The notes beneath the pieces are model-generated. The model searched no databases, was not told the origin of the DNA, and was given only the letters and a program-made list of their open reading frames with translations. From the NCBI GenBank assembly GCA_910586315.1, contig CAJUIP010000006.1:1-64000 (forward strand): DNA of 64,000 nucleotides. Reading direction: 5' to 3'. The position numbers were made by a program, and so were the translations under genes. Origin of the DNA: an uncultured Lachnospiraceae bacterium. GTDB taxonomy: Bacteria > Bacillota > Clostridia > Lachnospirales > Lachnospiraceae. Position 1 is the stretch's first letter. Every line of letters begins with the position of its first letter. Positions 49,368-58,872 of this stretch are shown in pieces.

Positions 49368-49763
49368 ATGTCAGATATGTATGGAAATGCGATAGGGCTT
49401 GCAGAAAAACTTCTGGACTATTTATGGGGGAGAGAGAATATAACTCTGAATAATATTGCTAATGATGACACCCCCGGTTTTAAGGCCCAGTATGTAACGT
49501 TTGAGGAAGAATTTAAAAAAAAGCTTCTGAATGCCGGCGGTACTGACGGAAGGAAAACTCAAAGCGAGATGGCGCAGGCAATCCAGTCAAGCAAGGCCAG
49601 ACTGCATACGACCTGGAATGAATCCACCCGTCTGGACGGTAACAATGTGGATATGGACCAGGAGCAGGTGGAGCTTGTACGTACGGCCTACGAATATCAG
49701 CAGGTGGTAAATTCAATTAACAGCGAAATAAGCCGCCTCCGCACCGCGGCCAAAACCTTTTAA
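49368..49763 (+). CDS. flgB: Flagellar basal-body rod protein FlgB
   Basis: The start is set at ATG 49368 (GGGAGTGAT upstream), giving 131 residues. The N-terminal rod motif LDYLWGRENITLNNIANDDTPGFKAQYVTFEEEF and the C-terminal VELVRTAYEYQQVVNSINSEISRLRTAAKTF match FlgB. It is one of the four proximal rod subunits. It is the first gene of the fla operon, but the normally following flgC has moved (62420-62869). Confidence 0.95.
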   Translation: MSDMYGNAIGLAEKLLDYLWGRENITLNNIANDDTPGFKAQYVTFEEEFKKKLLNAGGTDGRKTQSEMAQAIQSSKARLHTTWNESTRLDGNNVDMDQEQVELVRTAYEYQQVVNSINSEISRLRTAAKTF

Positions 49764-49802
49764 CGGGTGATTCATAAAATTAATAAACAGGAGAGACGAA
49801 TC

Positions 49803-50132
49803 ATGGAATTATCAACGCAATTATCAGCAGAATTTATTAAACCGATGGAACCATGGGATTCCGTATCGGGAATAGGGGCCGCAACAGCAAAACCCGTTTC
49901 GGGGGAGAACAAGACTCTTTTCCGGAGCGTATTCGAAAATGCTGTGGAGCAGGTGCGTTTTACCCAGGAAGACGCGGAGAATAAAAAATATCTTCTGGCA
50001 ACAGGCCAGTTGGACGATGTTCACTCCCTGCCTATTGCTGAGGCGAAAGCGACCCTTAGCGTTGAGGTGCTGGTTGCTTTGAGAAACAAGGCACTGGAGT
50101 CTTATAATGAAATCATGAAAATGAATGTATAG
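49803..50132 (+). CDS. fliE: Flagellar hook-basal body complex protein FliE
   Basis: AGGAGAG selects the ATG at 49803, giving 109 residues. The C-terminal half (DVHSLPIAEAKATLSVEVLVALRNKALESYNEIMKMNV) is the FliE consensus; the N-terminal third is more variable. It joins the MS ring to the rod. It directly follows flgB, without flgC. Confidence 0.92.
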   Translation: MELSTQLSAEFIKPMEPWDSVSGIGAATAKPVSGENKTLFRSVFENAVEQVRFTQEDAENKKYLLATGQLDDVHSLPIAEAKATLSVEVLVALRNKALESYNEIMKMNV

Positions 50133-50164
50133 TTCAACAATAATGGCAGAAGGCTGGATGGGAA

Positions 50165-51883
50165 ATGCATACTCTAAAGGAATACTGGCAGAAACTGTCG
50201 GATAAATCAAAGAAAATACTGGTGACAATCACTGGGGTAACGGCGGTGATTGTTGTTTTGGCGGTTATAGCCCTTAAAGTTGGCTTTCAGCCGGAATACA
50301 GCACTCTTTTTACCGGACTGAATCAGGAGGAAGCCCGGGAGGTCGTGTCGCTTCTTCAGGAAGAGAATATTGATTACAGGTTTAACGATAAGGAAGGCGC
50401 CATTCAGGTCACCAAGGAAAATGTGGACCAGACAAGAGCGAGACTTTTAAGCCAGGGGTATCCGAAAAGCGGCTTTACATATGATATGTATCGTGATAAT
50501 GCGGGTCTGATGACGACGGAATCAGATAAAAAGCAATATACGCTTTATGATTTGCAGGATCGTTTGGGAGCGCAGATCCGCTTATTTGAGGGTGTGAGAG
50601 ACGCAAAGGTGACGATTGCAGAAGCGGGGGAACAAAAATACGCCATTTCTGATCAGAACGCCACAGATGCGTCTGCTTCTGTTGTGGTAACCATGGAGAG
50701 TGGGAAAACCCTCACGTCAGATAAGGCGGAAGCCATAAAGAATCTGATTGCCCGTGCTGTAAGAGGAATGAATTTTACCAGCGTTTCTGTTTTTGACGCA
50801 GAATCCATGATGGAAATCGGAGGCGACAGCGCGGATGAAAGCGGCTTGGGCGGTGCGAAAGATCAGACGGCTCTTACGAGCCTGATTGAAAGCAATATCG
50901 GGGCTAATGTGCGGCGCGTACTGGAAAAGCTTTACGGTCAGGGGAATGTGGCAGTTTCTGTTAAAGGAACCCTGAATATGGAAAAACTGATTCAGGAAAA
51001 CACTCTGTACTCAACGCCGGACAAAATTAATGAACAGGATAAAACCGGACTGCTGCATACAGAGGAAGTTATAAATGAAGATTCTCTGGCGGCGGATATG
51101 TCCGCCGGCGGCGTGGCCGGCGCGGATGCCAATGCGGATACGCCCAGATATACCAACAATGATAACACTGCCGCCGTTACGGACAGGGATACCAATAGCA
51201 GCGCAGCAAGGGAATGGCTGTACAATACAATGAAGGAACAGCGCCAGATAGAGCCGGGGGTTCTGGAAAATATCACTGTCGGAATTGTAATTAATACCAG
51301 TGATTTGTCCGTAAGCGAAAGTGATCTTGTAAAGCTGGTCGCTAATTCCGCCGGAATTCCCCTGAGCGAGGCGGACCAGAATATTGCGATCGTGCGTGCG
51401 GAAGGTCCCGGAACGGCTCAGCCTTCGGAACAGCCTGCTCAGCCAGTAAGCACACAGCCGGAACAGGTTTTACCGCTGCCGCTGCCGGTGATTATTGCGA
51501 TTATTTCTGGTATCGTCCTTCTTTTGCTTCTGATTCTTTTGCTCATACTCCGCAGCGGAAGAAAGAAAAATAAGGATGCAGATGCGGATCTGGACGGAAT
51601 GTTCGATCTCGCGGAAAATGCGGAGAACGAGTCTGCAGCCGGTGAACCGCAGGGAGCTGCGGATGGGGCGTCGGCAGGCGTGGCTGCACAGGACGAGGAG
51701 ATGCGAAGAAACGAAGAGATTATCAATCTTCGGATGCAGCATAGCATGAAGCTGAAACAGAACATCGGCGATTTTGTGGATCAAAACCCGCAGATTGCCG
51801 CAAAACTAGTGCAAGGTTGGCTGAGAGGGGAGGTCGAGGACGTTGGCAGAAAAGGCAGCGACGCAGCAAGAAAAGAAAAATGA
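50165..51883 (+). CDS. fliF: Flagellar MS-ring protein FliF
   Basis: The 572-residue protein has TM1 (ILVTITGVTAVIVVLAVIALKVG, about 18-40) and RBM domains with YSTLFTGLNQEEAREVVSLLQEENIDYRF. A glycine/aspartate-rich periplasmic middle (DANADTPRYTNNDNTAAVTDRDTN) follows, then TM2 (LPVIIAIISGIVLLLLLILLLIL, about 440-465). The C-terminal cytoplasmic tail (NIGDFVDQNPQIAAKLVQGWLRGE) binds FliG. It builds the MS ring and export gate base. Its end overlaps the start of fliG. Confidence 0.95.
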   Translation: MHTLKEYWQKLSDKSKKILVTITGVTAVIVVLAVIALKVGFQPEYSTLFTGLNQEEAREVVSLLQEENIDYRFNDKEGAIQVTKENVDQTRARLLSQGYPKSGFTYDMYRDNAGLMTTESDKKQYTLYDLQDRLGAQIRLFEGVRDAKVTIAEAGEQKYAISDQNATDASASVVVTMESGKTLTSDKAEAIKNLIARAVRGMNFTSVSVFDAESMMEIGGDSADESGLGGAKDQTALTSLIESNIGANVRRVLEKLYGQGNVAVSVKGTLNMEKLIQENTLYSTPDKINEQDKTGLLHTEEVINEDSLAADMSAGGVAGADANADTPRYTNNDNTAAVTDRDTNSSAAREWLYNTMKEQRQIEPGVLENITVGIVINTSDLSVSESDLVKLVANSAGIPLSEADQNIAIVRAEGPGTAQPSEQPAQPVSTQPEQVLPLPLPVIIAIISGIVLLLLLILLLILRSGRKKNKDADADLDGMFDLAENAENESAAGEPQGAADGASAGVAAQDEEMRRNEEIINLRMQHSMKLKQNIGDFVDQNPQIAAKLVQGWLRGEVEDVGRKGSDAARKEK

Positions 51884-52898
51884 TGCGGATATCATTACGG
51901 ATCCCAGGCAAAAGGCCGCAATTGTGGTTGTGTCCCTGGGGGCGGACAGAGCCTCGCAGATCTATAAATATCTCAGTGAACAGGATATTGAGGATTTAAC
52001 TTATGAAGTGGCGAAGATGGGGAAGACCACGAATGGCCAGGTGGAGTCTTCCCTGGATGAGTTCTATAAATTGTGTCTGACCCATAAAATGATGTCGGAC
52101 GGCGGGTTGGATTATGCCAGAAATGTCCTTGAAAAGGCGTTTGGAGAAACAGCGGCCAGAAGTCTTCTGGAGAAGGTTTCCAGAACACTGCAGTCCAAAC
52201 CGTTTAACTTCTTTATGAAAGGCGATCCGAAGGCACTGCTGTCTATGCTGCAGCATGAGCGTCCTCAGGTAATCGCCCTTATCATGGCTTATATGGATCC
52301 GAAACAGGCCGCTCTTGTATTGGAACAACTTCCGGATAAAAAGCGTATACTGATTTTGGAGAAGATGGCGAATATGGACAGAGTGTCTCCGGAAGCCATT
52401 GAGATCGTTGAAGAGGAGATGAAACGTAAGTTTGCGACGATCATCACCAGTGAGGACAATATGAATCTTGGCGGAATTGACTTTGTTGCTGATGTTATGA
52501 ACAATGTGGACAGAAGCAGCGAAAGACGTATCTTTGAAGAGATGGATAAACATAATCCTGATCTGGCGCAGGATATCAGAGCGAAGATGTTTGTATTTGA
52601 AAACATTCTGGATATGGACGACCGGTCCATTCAGCGCTTTGTTCGTGACTGTGATACAAAGGATATTGTTTATGCCCTTAAGAGCGCTTCCGACGAGATG
52701 AAGCAGGTATTCTTTGCCAATATGTCTAAACGTATGGTTGAGACGGTAAAGGGTGATCTGGAAATTACCACCAATGTAAGGCTTAAGGATGTTGAGGAGG
52801 CACAGCAGCGCATTGTCAATATTATCCGAAGCCTGGAAGACGCAGGAGAGGTTATCATTAAGAAGGGAGGCGATGATGATGACAACATCATCGTTTAA
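51843..52898 (+). CDS. fliG: Flagellar motor switch protein FliG
   Basis: The start is TTG at 51843 (GGGGAGG about 10 bases upstream), within the end of fliF. The 351-residue protein has the N-terminal FliF-binding domain (DPRQKAAIVVVSLGADRASQIYKYLSEQDIEDLTYEVAKM), a middle ARM domain (PFNFFMKGDPKALLSMLQHERPQVIALIMAYMDPKQAALVLEQLP) and the C-terminal torque domain (MFVFENILDMDDRSIQRFVRDCDTKDIVYALKSASDEMKQVFFANMSKRMVETVKGDLE). The charged residues of the last helix interact with MotA. TTG is an unusual start for this gene. Confidence 0.96.
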   Translation: MAEKAATQQEKKNDADIITDPRQKAAIVVVSLGADRASQIYKYLSEQDIEDLTYEVAKMGKTTNGQVESSLDEFYKLCLTHKMMSDGGLDYARNVLEKAFGETAARSLLEKVSRTLQSKPFNFFMKGDPKALLSMLQHERPQVIALIMAYMDPKQAALVLEQLPDKKRILILEKMANMDRVSPEAIEIVEEEMKRKFATIITSEDNMNLGGIDFVADVMNNVDRSSERRIFEEMDKHNPDLAQDIRAKMFVFENILDMDDRSIQRFVRDCDTKDIVYALKSASDEMKQVFFANMSKRMVETVKGDLEITTNVRLKDVEEAQQRIVNIIRSLEDAGEVIIKKGGDDDDNIIV

Positions 52899-53706
52899 AG
52901 GCATTGTAAAGCCGGGAGAGGCGAAAGTGGAAGCCTTTTCCTTTCCCGTCCAGTGGCCTTCTCCTGTAAGAAAGGTAAAGAGAGATGAGTCTGAGGCGGA
53001 AGAAGCGCCTCCTCCGGGCTCGGAGCCGCGGAAAACGGCGGCTTATGCGGTGTTTCGTGAATCTGAGGAGACTTTAGAAGAAGCGAAGGCAAAAGCCCGG
53101 AAAATTCTTGAGGATGCGGCTGCACAGGCGGAAGAGATTACCGCAAAAGCAAGGGAAGCCGCTGAGCAGATAAAAAAGGAGTCTGCCTCCCGGGGATGGG
53201 ACGACGGATACCGGAAGGGATATGAAGAGGGACGGCAGGAGAGCACGAAAAAGGCGGCGGAATTACTGAGCCAACAGAAGGAAACGTTTCGCGGCAGCCT
53301 GGAAAAAGCGCTCCACTCCATTGATGAAGCCAAGGAAAGAAGCCTGGAAAAGTATCTTGATGAATTAAAAGAATGCGCTCTCGCCGTAGCAGAAAAGGTA
53401 ATCTGCGTCAGTCTGAAATCCAGTGGCCAGATCATTAAGAGAATGCTCATTGCAGAGACGGAAAAACTGAAACGGACCGAATGGGTAAAGATCTACATGG
53501 AAAAAACCAATTATAATATGATGATGGAAGCGGATGCCGGCGTTGTAAACGAGCTTGCCAGATTGTCGGACAATATTAAATTTGTAGTTATGAACAAAGA
53601 AGGAAGCGGGAGCTGCATCATCGAAATGCCGGAGGAAATCGTAGATATCAGCGTGGACACGCAAATGGATAATATAAGGGAACTGCTGGAAAACATTAAA
53701 ATTTAG
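52879..53706 (+). CDS. fliH: Flagellar assembly protein FliH
   Basis: AAGGGAGG (52863-52870) best fits the ATG at 52879; ATGs at 52873 and 52876 are alternatives. The 275-residue product has an Ala/Lys/Glu-rich coiled coil (EEAKAKARKILEDAAAQAEEITAKAREAAEQIKKESASRGWDDGYRKGYEEGRQEST), the FliH/AtpF-like core, and the C-terminal part VMNKEGSGSCIIEMPEEIVDISVDTQMDNIRELLENIKI that regulates FliI. The start overlaps fliG by 20 bases, so translation is coupled. Confidence 0.92.
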   Translation: MTTSSFKGIVKPGEAKVEAFSFPVQWPSPVRKVKRDESEAEEAPPPGSEPRKTAAYAVFRESEETLEEAKAKARKILEDAAAQAEEITAKAREAAEQIKKESASRGWDDGYRKGYEEGRQESTKKAAELLSQQKETFRGSLEKALHSIDEAKERSLEKYLDELKECALAVAEKVICVSLKSSGQIIKRMLIAETEKLKRTEWVKIYMEKTNYNMMMEADAGVVNELARLSDNIKFVVMNKEGSGSCIIEMPEEIVDISVDTQMDNIRELLENIKI

Positions 53707-53714
53707 GAGCGCTT

Positions 53715-55016
53715 ATGTTTGAAAAAATCCCTCAGATGGTGGCCAAGGCAGAAGTTGTAAGCCACATTGGGAAAATTGAAAATGTGGTGGGGATGTCCAT
53801 AGAAGCATCCGGCGGTCGGTCCGGAATCGGCGACATTGTAATGATTTATAATGAAGAGCAGAATTGCCAGGTGCCGGCGGAAGTTGTGGGCTTTAAGGAC
53901 GGCAAAATCCAGCTTATGACTTATGAGGCGACCAGCGGGATAACTTCCGGAAGCTTTGTCCGCAACACAAGGCGAAGGCTCAAGGTGCCGGTGGGGAATT
54001 TCCTGAGGGGCAGAATCATCAATGCCATGGGAGAACCTATGGATGGGAAAGAGGAATTTCATCCGACCCAGTTTTATACGGTGAACAGTTCCTATACAAA
54101 CCCCTTAAGCCGTCCGCCGATCCGGGAACGTCTGGAATTTGGGATCAAGGCCATCGACGGGTTGAATACCATCGGAAAAGGCCAGAGAATAGGAATTTTC
54201 GCGGGCTCCGGTGTGGGAAAAAGCACATTGATGGGAATGATCGCCAAAAATGTTAAGGCTGATATTAATGTAATCGCTTTGGTTGGAGAGCGAGGACGCG
54301 AGGTTCTGGAATTTGTCCAGAAAGATCTGGGTGAAGAGGGAATGAACCGTTCGGTGCTGGTAGTGGCGACATCGGACCAGCCCGCTATGCTGCGTATGAA
54401 ATGTCCATTGGTTGCCACAACGATTGCAGAATATTTCAGGGATCAGGGAAATGACGTTCTTTTGATGATGGATTCTTTGACACGTTACGCCATGGCCCAG
54501 AGGGAGGTTGGACTTGCCATTGGGGAACCGCCCATTGCGAGGGGATATACTCCTTCCATCTATGCCGAGCTTCCAAAGCTTCTGGAGCGGAGCGGGAATT
54601 TTAACCAGGGCTCCATAACAGGGGTATATACGGTGCTGGTGGAAGGCGATGATACAAACGAGCCGATTTCCGACACAGTCCGGGGAATCTTAGACGGTCA
54701 TATTGTGTTGAGCAGACAGCTTGCAAGCGAAAATCATTTTCCGGCCATTGACATTGGAGCAAGTATTTCGAGACTGATGGTGGAGGTGGTTGAAAAGGAA
54801 CACCGCTTCCTGGCCTCCCGTCTTCGGAATATGTTGAGCCTGTACCAGAAAAATGCAGACCTTATTTCGATTGGCGCTTATAAAAGAGGCACCAATGATG
54901 CTCTGGATGAGGCAGTTTCTAAAATCAATCGAATTAATCAGTTTCTGGAGCAGGATATTGATGAGAGCTTTGAATATGATGAGACGGTGGCATTAATGAA
55001 AGAGATTATCGGCTAG
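53715..55016 (+). CDS. fliI: Flagellum-specific ATPase FliI
   Basis: The 433-residue enzyme is an F1-beta-like hexameric ATPase: Walker A AGSGVGKST (about 162-170), catalytic Glu in VGERGREVLEF, Walker B DVLLMMDSLTRYA (about 243-255), and QGSITGVYTVLVEGDDTNEPISD and the Arg-finger region. The N-terminal beta-barrel has VGFKDGKIQLMTYE. With FliH and FliJ it drives export of flagellar subunits. It lies 8 bases after fliH. Confidence 0.96.
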   Translation: MFEKIPQMVAKAEVVSHIGKIENVVGMSIEASGGRSGIGDIVMIYNEEQNCQVPAEVVGFKDGKIQLMTYEATSGITSGSFVRNTRRRLKVPVGNFLRGRIINAMGEPMDGKEEFHPTQFYTVNSSYTNPLSRPPIRERLEFGIKAIDGLNTIGKGQRIGIFAGSGVGKSTLMGMIAKNVKADINVIALVGERGREVLEFVQKDLGEEGMNRSVLVVATSDQPAMLRMKCPLVATTIAEYFRDQGNDVLLMMDSLTRYAMAQREVGLAIGEPPIARGYTPSIYAELPKLLERSGNFNQGSITGVYTVLVEGDDTNEPISDTVRGILDGHIVLSRQLASENHFPAIDIGASISRLMVEVVEKEHRFLASRLRNMLSLYQKNADLISIGAYKRGTNDALDEAVSKINRINQFLEQDIDESFEYDETVALMKEIIG

Positions 55017-55027
55017 GAGATAAGAAC

Positions 55028-55486
55028 ATGAAAAAGTTCCGGTTTGGTCTGGAAACAGTCCTTGATTATAAAATGCAGACATTGGAAAATCTGAAAACAG
55101 AGCAGGCGGCCATCAACAGGAAAGTCGTCCGCCAGGAGAATGAGGTGGTCCGCGCCCATAACAGTCTGAACGGCTACCAGGATGCCTTTAACGAAGCAAA
55201 GGGATCAGGGGCGTTAATCCAGAATTACCGTTTGTATGACATGTGCATTGAACGGATGGGCCAGATTCTGGAAGAAGAAAAACAGCGGCTCGAGGAGCTT
55301 AAGGAAAGGGAAGAAAAAAAGACCAGAGAGGTTGTGGAAGCTAAGATAGATACATCCAAATTCGAGAAACTGAAAGACAGACGCCTCGTTGCCTATAATA
55401 AAGAGGTGATGCGGGCGGAAGAAAGGTTTTCTGAAGAGTTTGTAATCCGAAGTGTGGTGCAAAACCGTAGCCAGCACAGGGGATAA
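55028..55486 (+). CDS. fliJ: Flagellar export protein FliJ
   Basis: The 152-residue protein is a long antiparallel coiled coil (FRFGLETVLDYKMQTLENLKTEQAAINRKVVRQENEVVRAHNSL; ILEEEKQRLEELKEREEKKTREVVEAK; DRRLVAYNKEVMRAEERFSEEFVI), the form of FliJ, which acts as a rotor-stalk-like chaperone escort for the FliI ATPase. It lies 11 bases downstream of fliI. Confidence 0.92.
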   Translation: MKKFRFGLETVLDYKMQTLENLKTEQAAINRKVVRQENEVVRAHNSLNGYQDAFNEAKGSGALIQNYRLYDMCIERMGQILEEEKQRLEELKEREEKKTREVVEAKIDTSKFEKLKDRRLVAYNKEVMRAEERFSEEFVIRSVVQNRSQHRG

Positions 55487-55530
55487 TTCAGGTAATTACA
55501 GCAATTGCTGTTAATTATAAAAATGTAACA

Positions 55531-55554
55531 GTTCGGCAGGACTGCTGAACTGCT
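55531..55554 (+). repeat. Small hairpin between fliJ and fliK
   Basis: CAGTTC and GAACTG enclose 12 bases just before the fliK ribosome site. It may be a weak attenuator or processing site. Confidence 0.45.
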
Positions 55555-55583
55555 GCAAAAATAAAGAAAAGGAGGAAATGTTT

Positions 55584-56858
55584 ATGACCAATGTTGAGAT
55601 GGTGCGGATGTCAGCACAGGATAAAAAGCTGTCCAATCCATCAAAAACGTCTGGAAAAAAGGCGGCGGATTTTTCCCAGCTGATCAGCGAAAAGGCGGCT
55701 GATGCGAAAGACACTGGAACTTCGCAGCCGAATGGAAAAGTTCAGGAAAAGGAAAATTGCGGGAAAACGGAGCCTGAGGATAAGACTGATGCGGATGCCG
55801 ATAATTTACAGACCATGCAGCAGTATCAGGATTTTGCAGCAAGACTTGAGTGGGAAATAAGCCAGCCTGTTCTGGTATATGAAGAGCCGTCTTCAGGACA
55901 GGAAATTCAGGCACTGGATTTGAACCCTGAGGAGGTGCTGCAAAGCAAAGCAGCGGAAAGCGAAGGTGTGGTCAGGGTACCTGCGGAAAGTCAGCTGGTT
56001 CTGGAGGAGCTTCCCGAAACGGAGAAAACGCCCAGGACGGTGTTGGAAACAAAGGGAGAGGAGACTGCGGCTCAGGATGTGAAATTTTCCGCTGATGAGC
56101 CCAAAACGCCCGTAAAACCCCAGGAAACGCAGGCAGAGCAGAATTCCAATATACCGCAGCCGGAAGCATCCAAAGGAAAGGCGGGAGAAACGTCTAAAGA
56201 AGCGACAGGCGAAAAGACGGGGGAAACTCCCGGAGAAAAAATGCCGGAGAGCTTTGAAATGCCCAAAAGTGGGATCTCGCCCCAGAAAACTGAAAAAACG
56301 CCGGAAACCGACCGGAAAAAGACGGATTCAGGCCGGATAGAGCAGGCGGGCCCAGGAAGCGAGGAGGAGACGCCAAAGCAGGTACAGCTTGCACCCTCAG
56401 CGGAAAGCGGCATACGGACAGAGAACCGTATACTTCAGACAGCCAGGCCCACAGAGACAGTCAGGACCACCAGGCAGGAGCTTTCCACAGATGTTGGTAA
56501 AACCATTGCAAGCCGGATGCCCTTAAAGAACGGGGAGATGGTGATTGAGCTGGAACCGGCGAATCTTGGAAAAATTATTGTCCGCGCCACCTATGATGCG
56601 GGCAGGGCGACTGTGGCGCTTATGTCTGCCAACGTTAAGACTCTCGAGATTCTAAGTCGGGATGCCGGAACCATTGCCGGGATGATTGAGGAGAAGACCG
56701 GACAGGAGACAGTCGTTTTTGTACCGAAGCAGGAGGAATATCCTGAGGAATCGGGGAAGGAACGCGGGTCGAACGGCCGGGAACCGAAACAGCAAAATGA
56801 CAGAAAAAAACAGCAGTCGGAGTCGTTTTTACAGCAGATTAGACTGGGACTGGTCTGA
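55584..56858 (+). CDS. fliK: Flagellar hook-length control protein FliK
   Basis: Start ATG at 55584: the AAGGAGG is too close to the ATG at 55578. 424 residues. The N-terminal 280 residues are a Pro/Glu/Lys-rich, low-complexity molecular ruler. The C-terminal domain (KTIASRMPLKNGEMVIELEPANLGKIIVRATYDAGRATVALMSANVKTLEILSRDAGTIAGMIEEKTGQETVVFVP) matches the FliK/hook length substrate-specificity switch. It measures hook length and switches the export apparatus. It opens the hook section of the operon. Confidence 0.9.
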   Translation: MTNVEMVRMSAQDKKLSNPSKTSGKKAADFSQLISEKAADAKDTGTSQPNGKVQEKENCGKTEPEDKTDADADNLQTMQQYQDFAARLEWEISQPVLVYEEPSSGQEIQALDLNPEEVLQSKAAESEGVVRVPAESQLVLEELPETEKTPRTVLETKGEETAAQDVKFSADEPKTPVKPQETQAEQNSNIPQPEASKGKAGETSKEATGEKTGETPGEKMPESFEMPKSGISPQKTEKTPETDRKKTDSGRIEQAGPGSEEETPKQVQLAPSAESGIRTENRILQTARPTETVRTTRQELSTDVGKTIASRMPLKNGEMVIELEPANLGKIIVRATYDAGRATVALMSANVKTLEILSRDAGTIAGMIEEKTGQETVVFVPKQEEYPEESGKERGSNGREPKQQNDRKKQQSESFLQQIRLGLV

Positions 56859-56870
56859 GAAGGAGGAAAT

Positions 56871-57470
56871 ATGGCTGACAATTTAAGTGTAAGCGGTACA
56901 GAGAATCCATATGTAACCCAACATTATTCCGCTTCTGCTAACGAAAAAAACACGATGACCATTGAAAGTTATTTTAAACTTTTGGCCGCTCAGCTTCAGA
57001 ATCAGGATATGACAAATCCCATGAGCAACAGCGAGATGATGGAGCAGATGACCCAGATGGCAATGGTTCAGTCCTTGAGCTCCATGACAGAAGCGGTAAA
57101 TACTTCCATGAGTCTTACAACGCAGACCTATGCGGCCGGGTTAGTGGGACAGGAGATCACCGTCGCCGTGACAGAGGATAATGCTTACGGACAGCCGGTG
57201 GCGACAGGCGTGAAATACGGAGTCGTTGAATCGGTGACCTTTGTTGGGGGAGAACCCACCTTTAGAATTTCCGGCGACGACAAGGACTATTCCCTCTCCT
57301 ATCTTGTGGGAATGGGAAGAGTGGACGATCCCTATAATAAAGACGATAAGGGACCGGGCGAAGACGGGCCGGGAAATACCGGGTCCGGAGACAGCGAGGG
57401 AGAGCCAGGAGCCGTAAATACGCTCTTTGCTGACTTAAGTAAGAAAGAGGACATTCCGTTTTTAGGGTAG
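56871..57470 (+). CDS. flgD: Flagellar hook assembly protein FlgD (short)
   Basis: The 199-residue protein has the FlgD N-terminal scaffold part (TMTIESYFKLLAAQLQNQDMTNPMSNSEMMEQMTQMAMVQSLSSM) and a reduced C-terminal part with SFVGGEPTFRISGDDKDYSLSYLVGMGRVDD-like strands. The Ig/FLIG-like C-terminal domain of longer FlgD is largely missing, and a Gly/Glu-rich tail (DKGPGEDGPGNTGSGDSEGEPG) is present. It caps the growing hook. AGGAGGAA precedes the ATG. Confidence 0.9.
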   Translation: MADNLSVSGTENPYVTQHYSASANEKNTMTIESYFKLLAAQLQNQDMTNPMSNSEMMEQMTQMAMVQSLSSMTEAVNTSMSLTTQTYAAGLVGQEITVAVTEDNAYGQPVATGVKYGVVESVTFVGGEPTFRISGDDKDYSLSYLVGMGRVDDPYNKDDKGPGEDGPGNTGSGDSEGEPGAVNTLFADLSKKEDIPFLG

Positions 57471-57481
57471 AGGAAAAAAAT

Positions 57482-57760
57482 ATGGAGATAAAAGCAGTAG
57501 AAAGCCTGAACTTCTCCAAACACGCCGCAAAGCGGATTGAAGAACGGGGAATTACAACAGATGTACAGTTTAAGAATGTTCTGGAACACGCAGTAGCGGA
57601 GGCCCGGAAAAAAGGGGCCAAAGATTTGGCGGTGATAGGAAGCCAGGCGGTTTTTGTTGTAAATGTACCGAATAATGTAGTCGTTACGGCCATGTCCAGA
57701 GAGGACATGACAGAGAGAATTTTTACCAATATTGACAGTGCTGTTCTCATTCCAAAATAG
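57482..57760 (+). CDS. TIGR02530-family flagellar operon protein
   Basis: The 92-residue protein is the small flagellar operon protein of Clostridia and Bacillus. The core is FSKHAAKRIEERGITTDVQFKNVLEHAVAEARKKGAKDLAVIGSQAVFVVNVPNNVVVTAMSREDMTERIFTNIDSAVLIPK. The position between flgD and flgE is the conserved one. It is probably an export or hook assembly helper; no enzyme motif is seen. Confidence 0.92.
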   Translation: MEIKAVESLNFSKHAAKRIEERGITTDVQFKNVLEHAVAEARKKGAKDLAVIGSQAVFVVNVPNNVVVTAMSREDMTERIFTNIDSAVLIPK

Positions 57761-57831
57761 GCAGGACCGAAAGGGTGCCATACGAAGTGCCGGAAGTGCA
57801 CATAGTAGAGACAGCGGAAAGGAAAATAAAC

Positions 57832-58770
57832 ATGTTAAGAGCAATGGATTCAGCAGTATCAGGACTGCGGGCGCATCAGAACAAGCTGGATGTAATCGGA
57901 CACAATATTGCCAACGTAAATACCTTCGGGTTCAAGTCCCAGAGTTACAGCTTCAAAGAGGCCATGTACCAGACGGCTACCCAGTCCACAGGGGGCGTTC
58001 AGAATACAGACACTACAGCGGCAGGAAGCAATGCGGCTCAGTATGGATACGGAACCTTGATGGGTTCCATTACCACGGATATGGGTTCCAGTACGCCTAC
58101 GTATGTCGGGGGACTGAATGCCTGCATTAACGGTCAGGGATTTTTTATTACACATGCTATATCGAATAAAGAAGATTTGGATATAAGTGATGAAACCAAG
58201 GCAGAGGAGATTTTAAAGGGAGAGGAGTTTGCCTACACCCGTGTAGGTCAATTCCAGCTTGACAGTCAGGGATATCTCACAGATGGAACAAATTTCATTT
58301 ATGGTTTCCGTCCGACTGATACAGGGTTTAATACGGAAGAATTATGTGCCCTCAGGGTTCCGTCTGATTTGAATAACGGATTTGGCGATAAGGCATTACA
58401 GGCCAAAAGCGTCAAAATTAATGAGTTGGGCGAAGTTACGGCTACAGTAGAGAACCCCCAAACTAAAGAGGCTACCCAGGTATCTCTTGGTAAGATTGCT
58501 ATTGTAACCTTTCAGAACCAGGAAGGCCTTGCGAAGAGCGGCGGAACCTATTATTCTGCAAGTGTCGGCGACAATACGGGCAACTGTGCTGCGACTATCG
58601 CAGGCGGATCCAACGCAAAACTGATGACGGGCTATCTGGAGGCGTCTAATGTAGATCTGGCAAAAGAGTTTTCAGAGCTGATCACAACCCAGAGAGGTTT
58701 CCAGGCCAATACGAAGATCATTACAGTCAGCGATGAGATCCTTTCTGATCTGATCAGTATGAAACGATAA
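57832..58770 (+). CDS. flgE: Flagellar hook protein FlgE (FlgE/F/G family)
   Basis: The 312-residue protein has the rod/hook N-terminal motif (RAMDSAVSGLRAHQNKLDVIGHNIANVNTFGFKSQSYSFKEAMYQT), the middle GQFQLDSQGYLTDGTNFIYGF and the C-terminal SNVDLAKEFSELITTQRGFQANTKIITVSDEILSDLISMKR, typical of FlgE/F/G. The place after flgD identifies it as the hook protein. It is shorter than most FlgE because the exposed domain is small. Confidence 0.93.
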   Translation: MLRAMDSAVSGLRAHQNKLDVIGHNIANVNTFGFKSQSYSFKEAMYQTATQSTGGVQNTDTTAAGSNAAQYGYGTLMGSITTDMGSSTPTYVGGLNACINGQGFFITHAISNKEDLDISDETKAEEILKGEEFAYTRVGQFQLDSQGYLTDGTNFIYGFRPTDTGFNTEELCALRVPSDLNNGFGDKALQAKSVKINELGEVTATVENPQTKEATQVSLGKIAIVTFQNQEGLAKSGGTYYSASVGDNTGNCAATIAGGSNAKLMTGYLEASNVDLAKEFSELITTQRGFQANTKIITVSDEILSDLISMKR

Positions 58771-58812
58771 TTGTAACTGGCAGAAAGCTGAACAGCTATA
58801 GATAATTAAAGT

Positions 58813-58852
58813 GTCTTTCCCGGGGCTCCTTCAGGTTCCTTCCGGGAAAGGC
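58813..58852 (+). repeat. Hairpin between flgE and flbD
   Basis: CTTTCCCGG and CCGGGAAAG pair over about 20 bases. No T-run follows. It may dampen, not end, transcription into flbD-motA. Confidence 0.45.
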
Positions 58853-58872
58853 AGAGGCGAAAAGAAAATGAT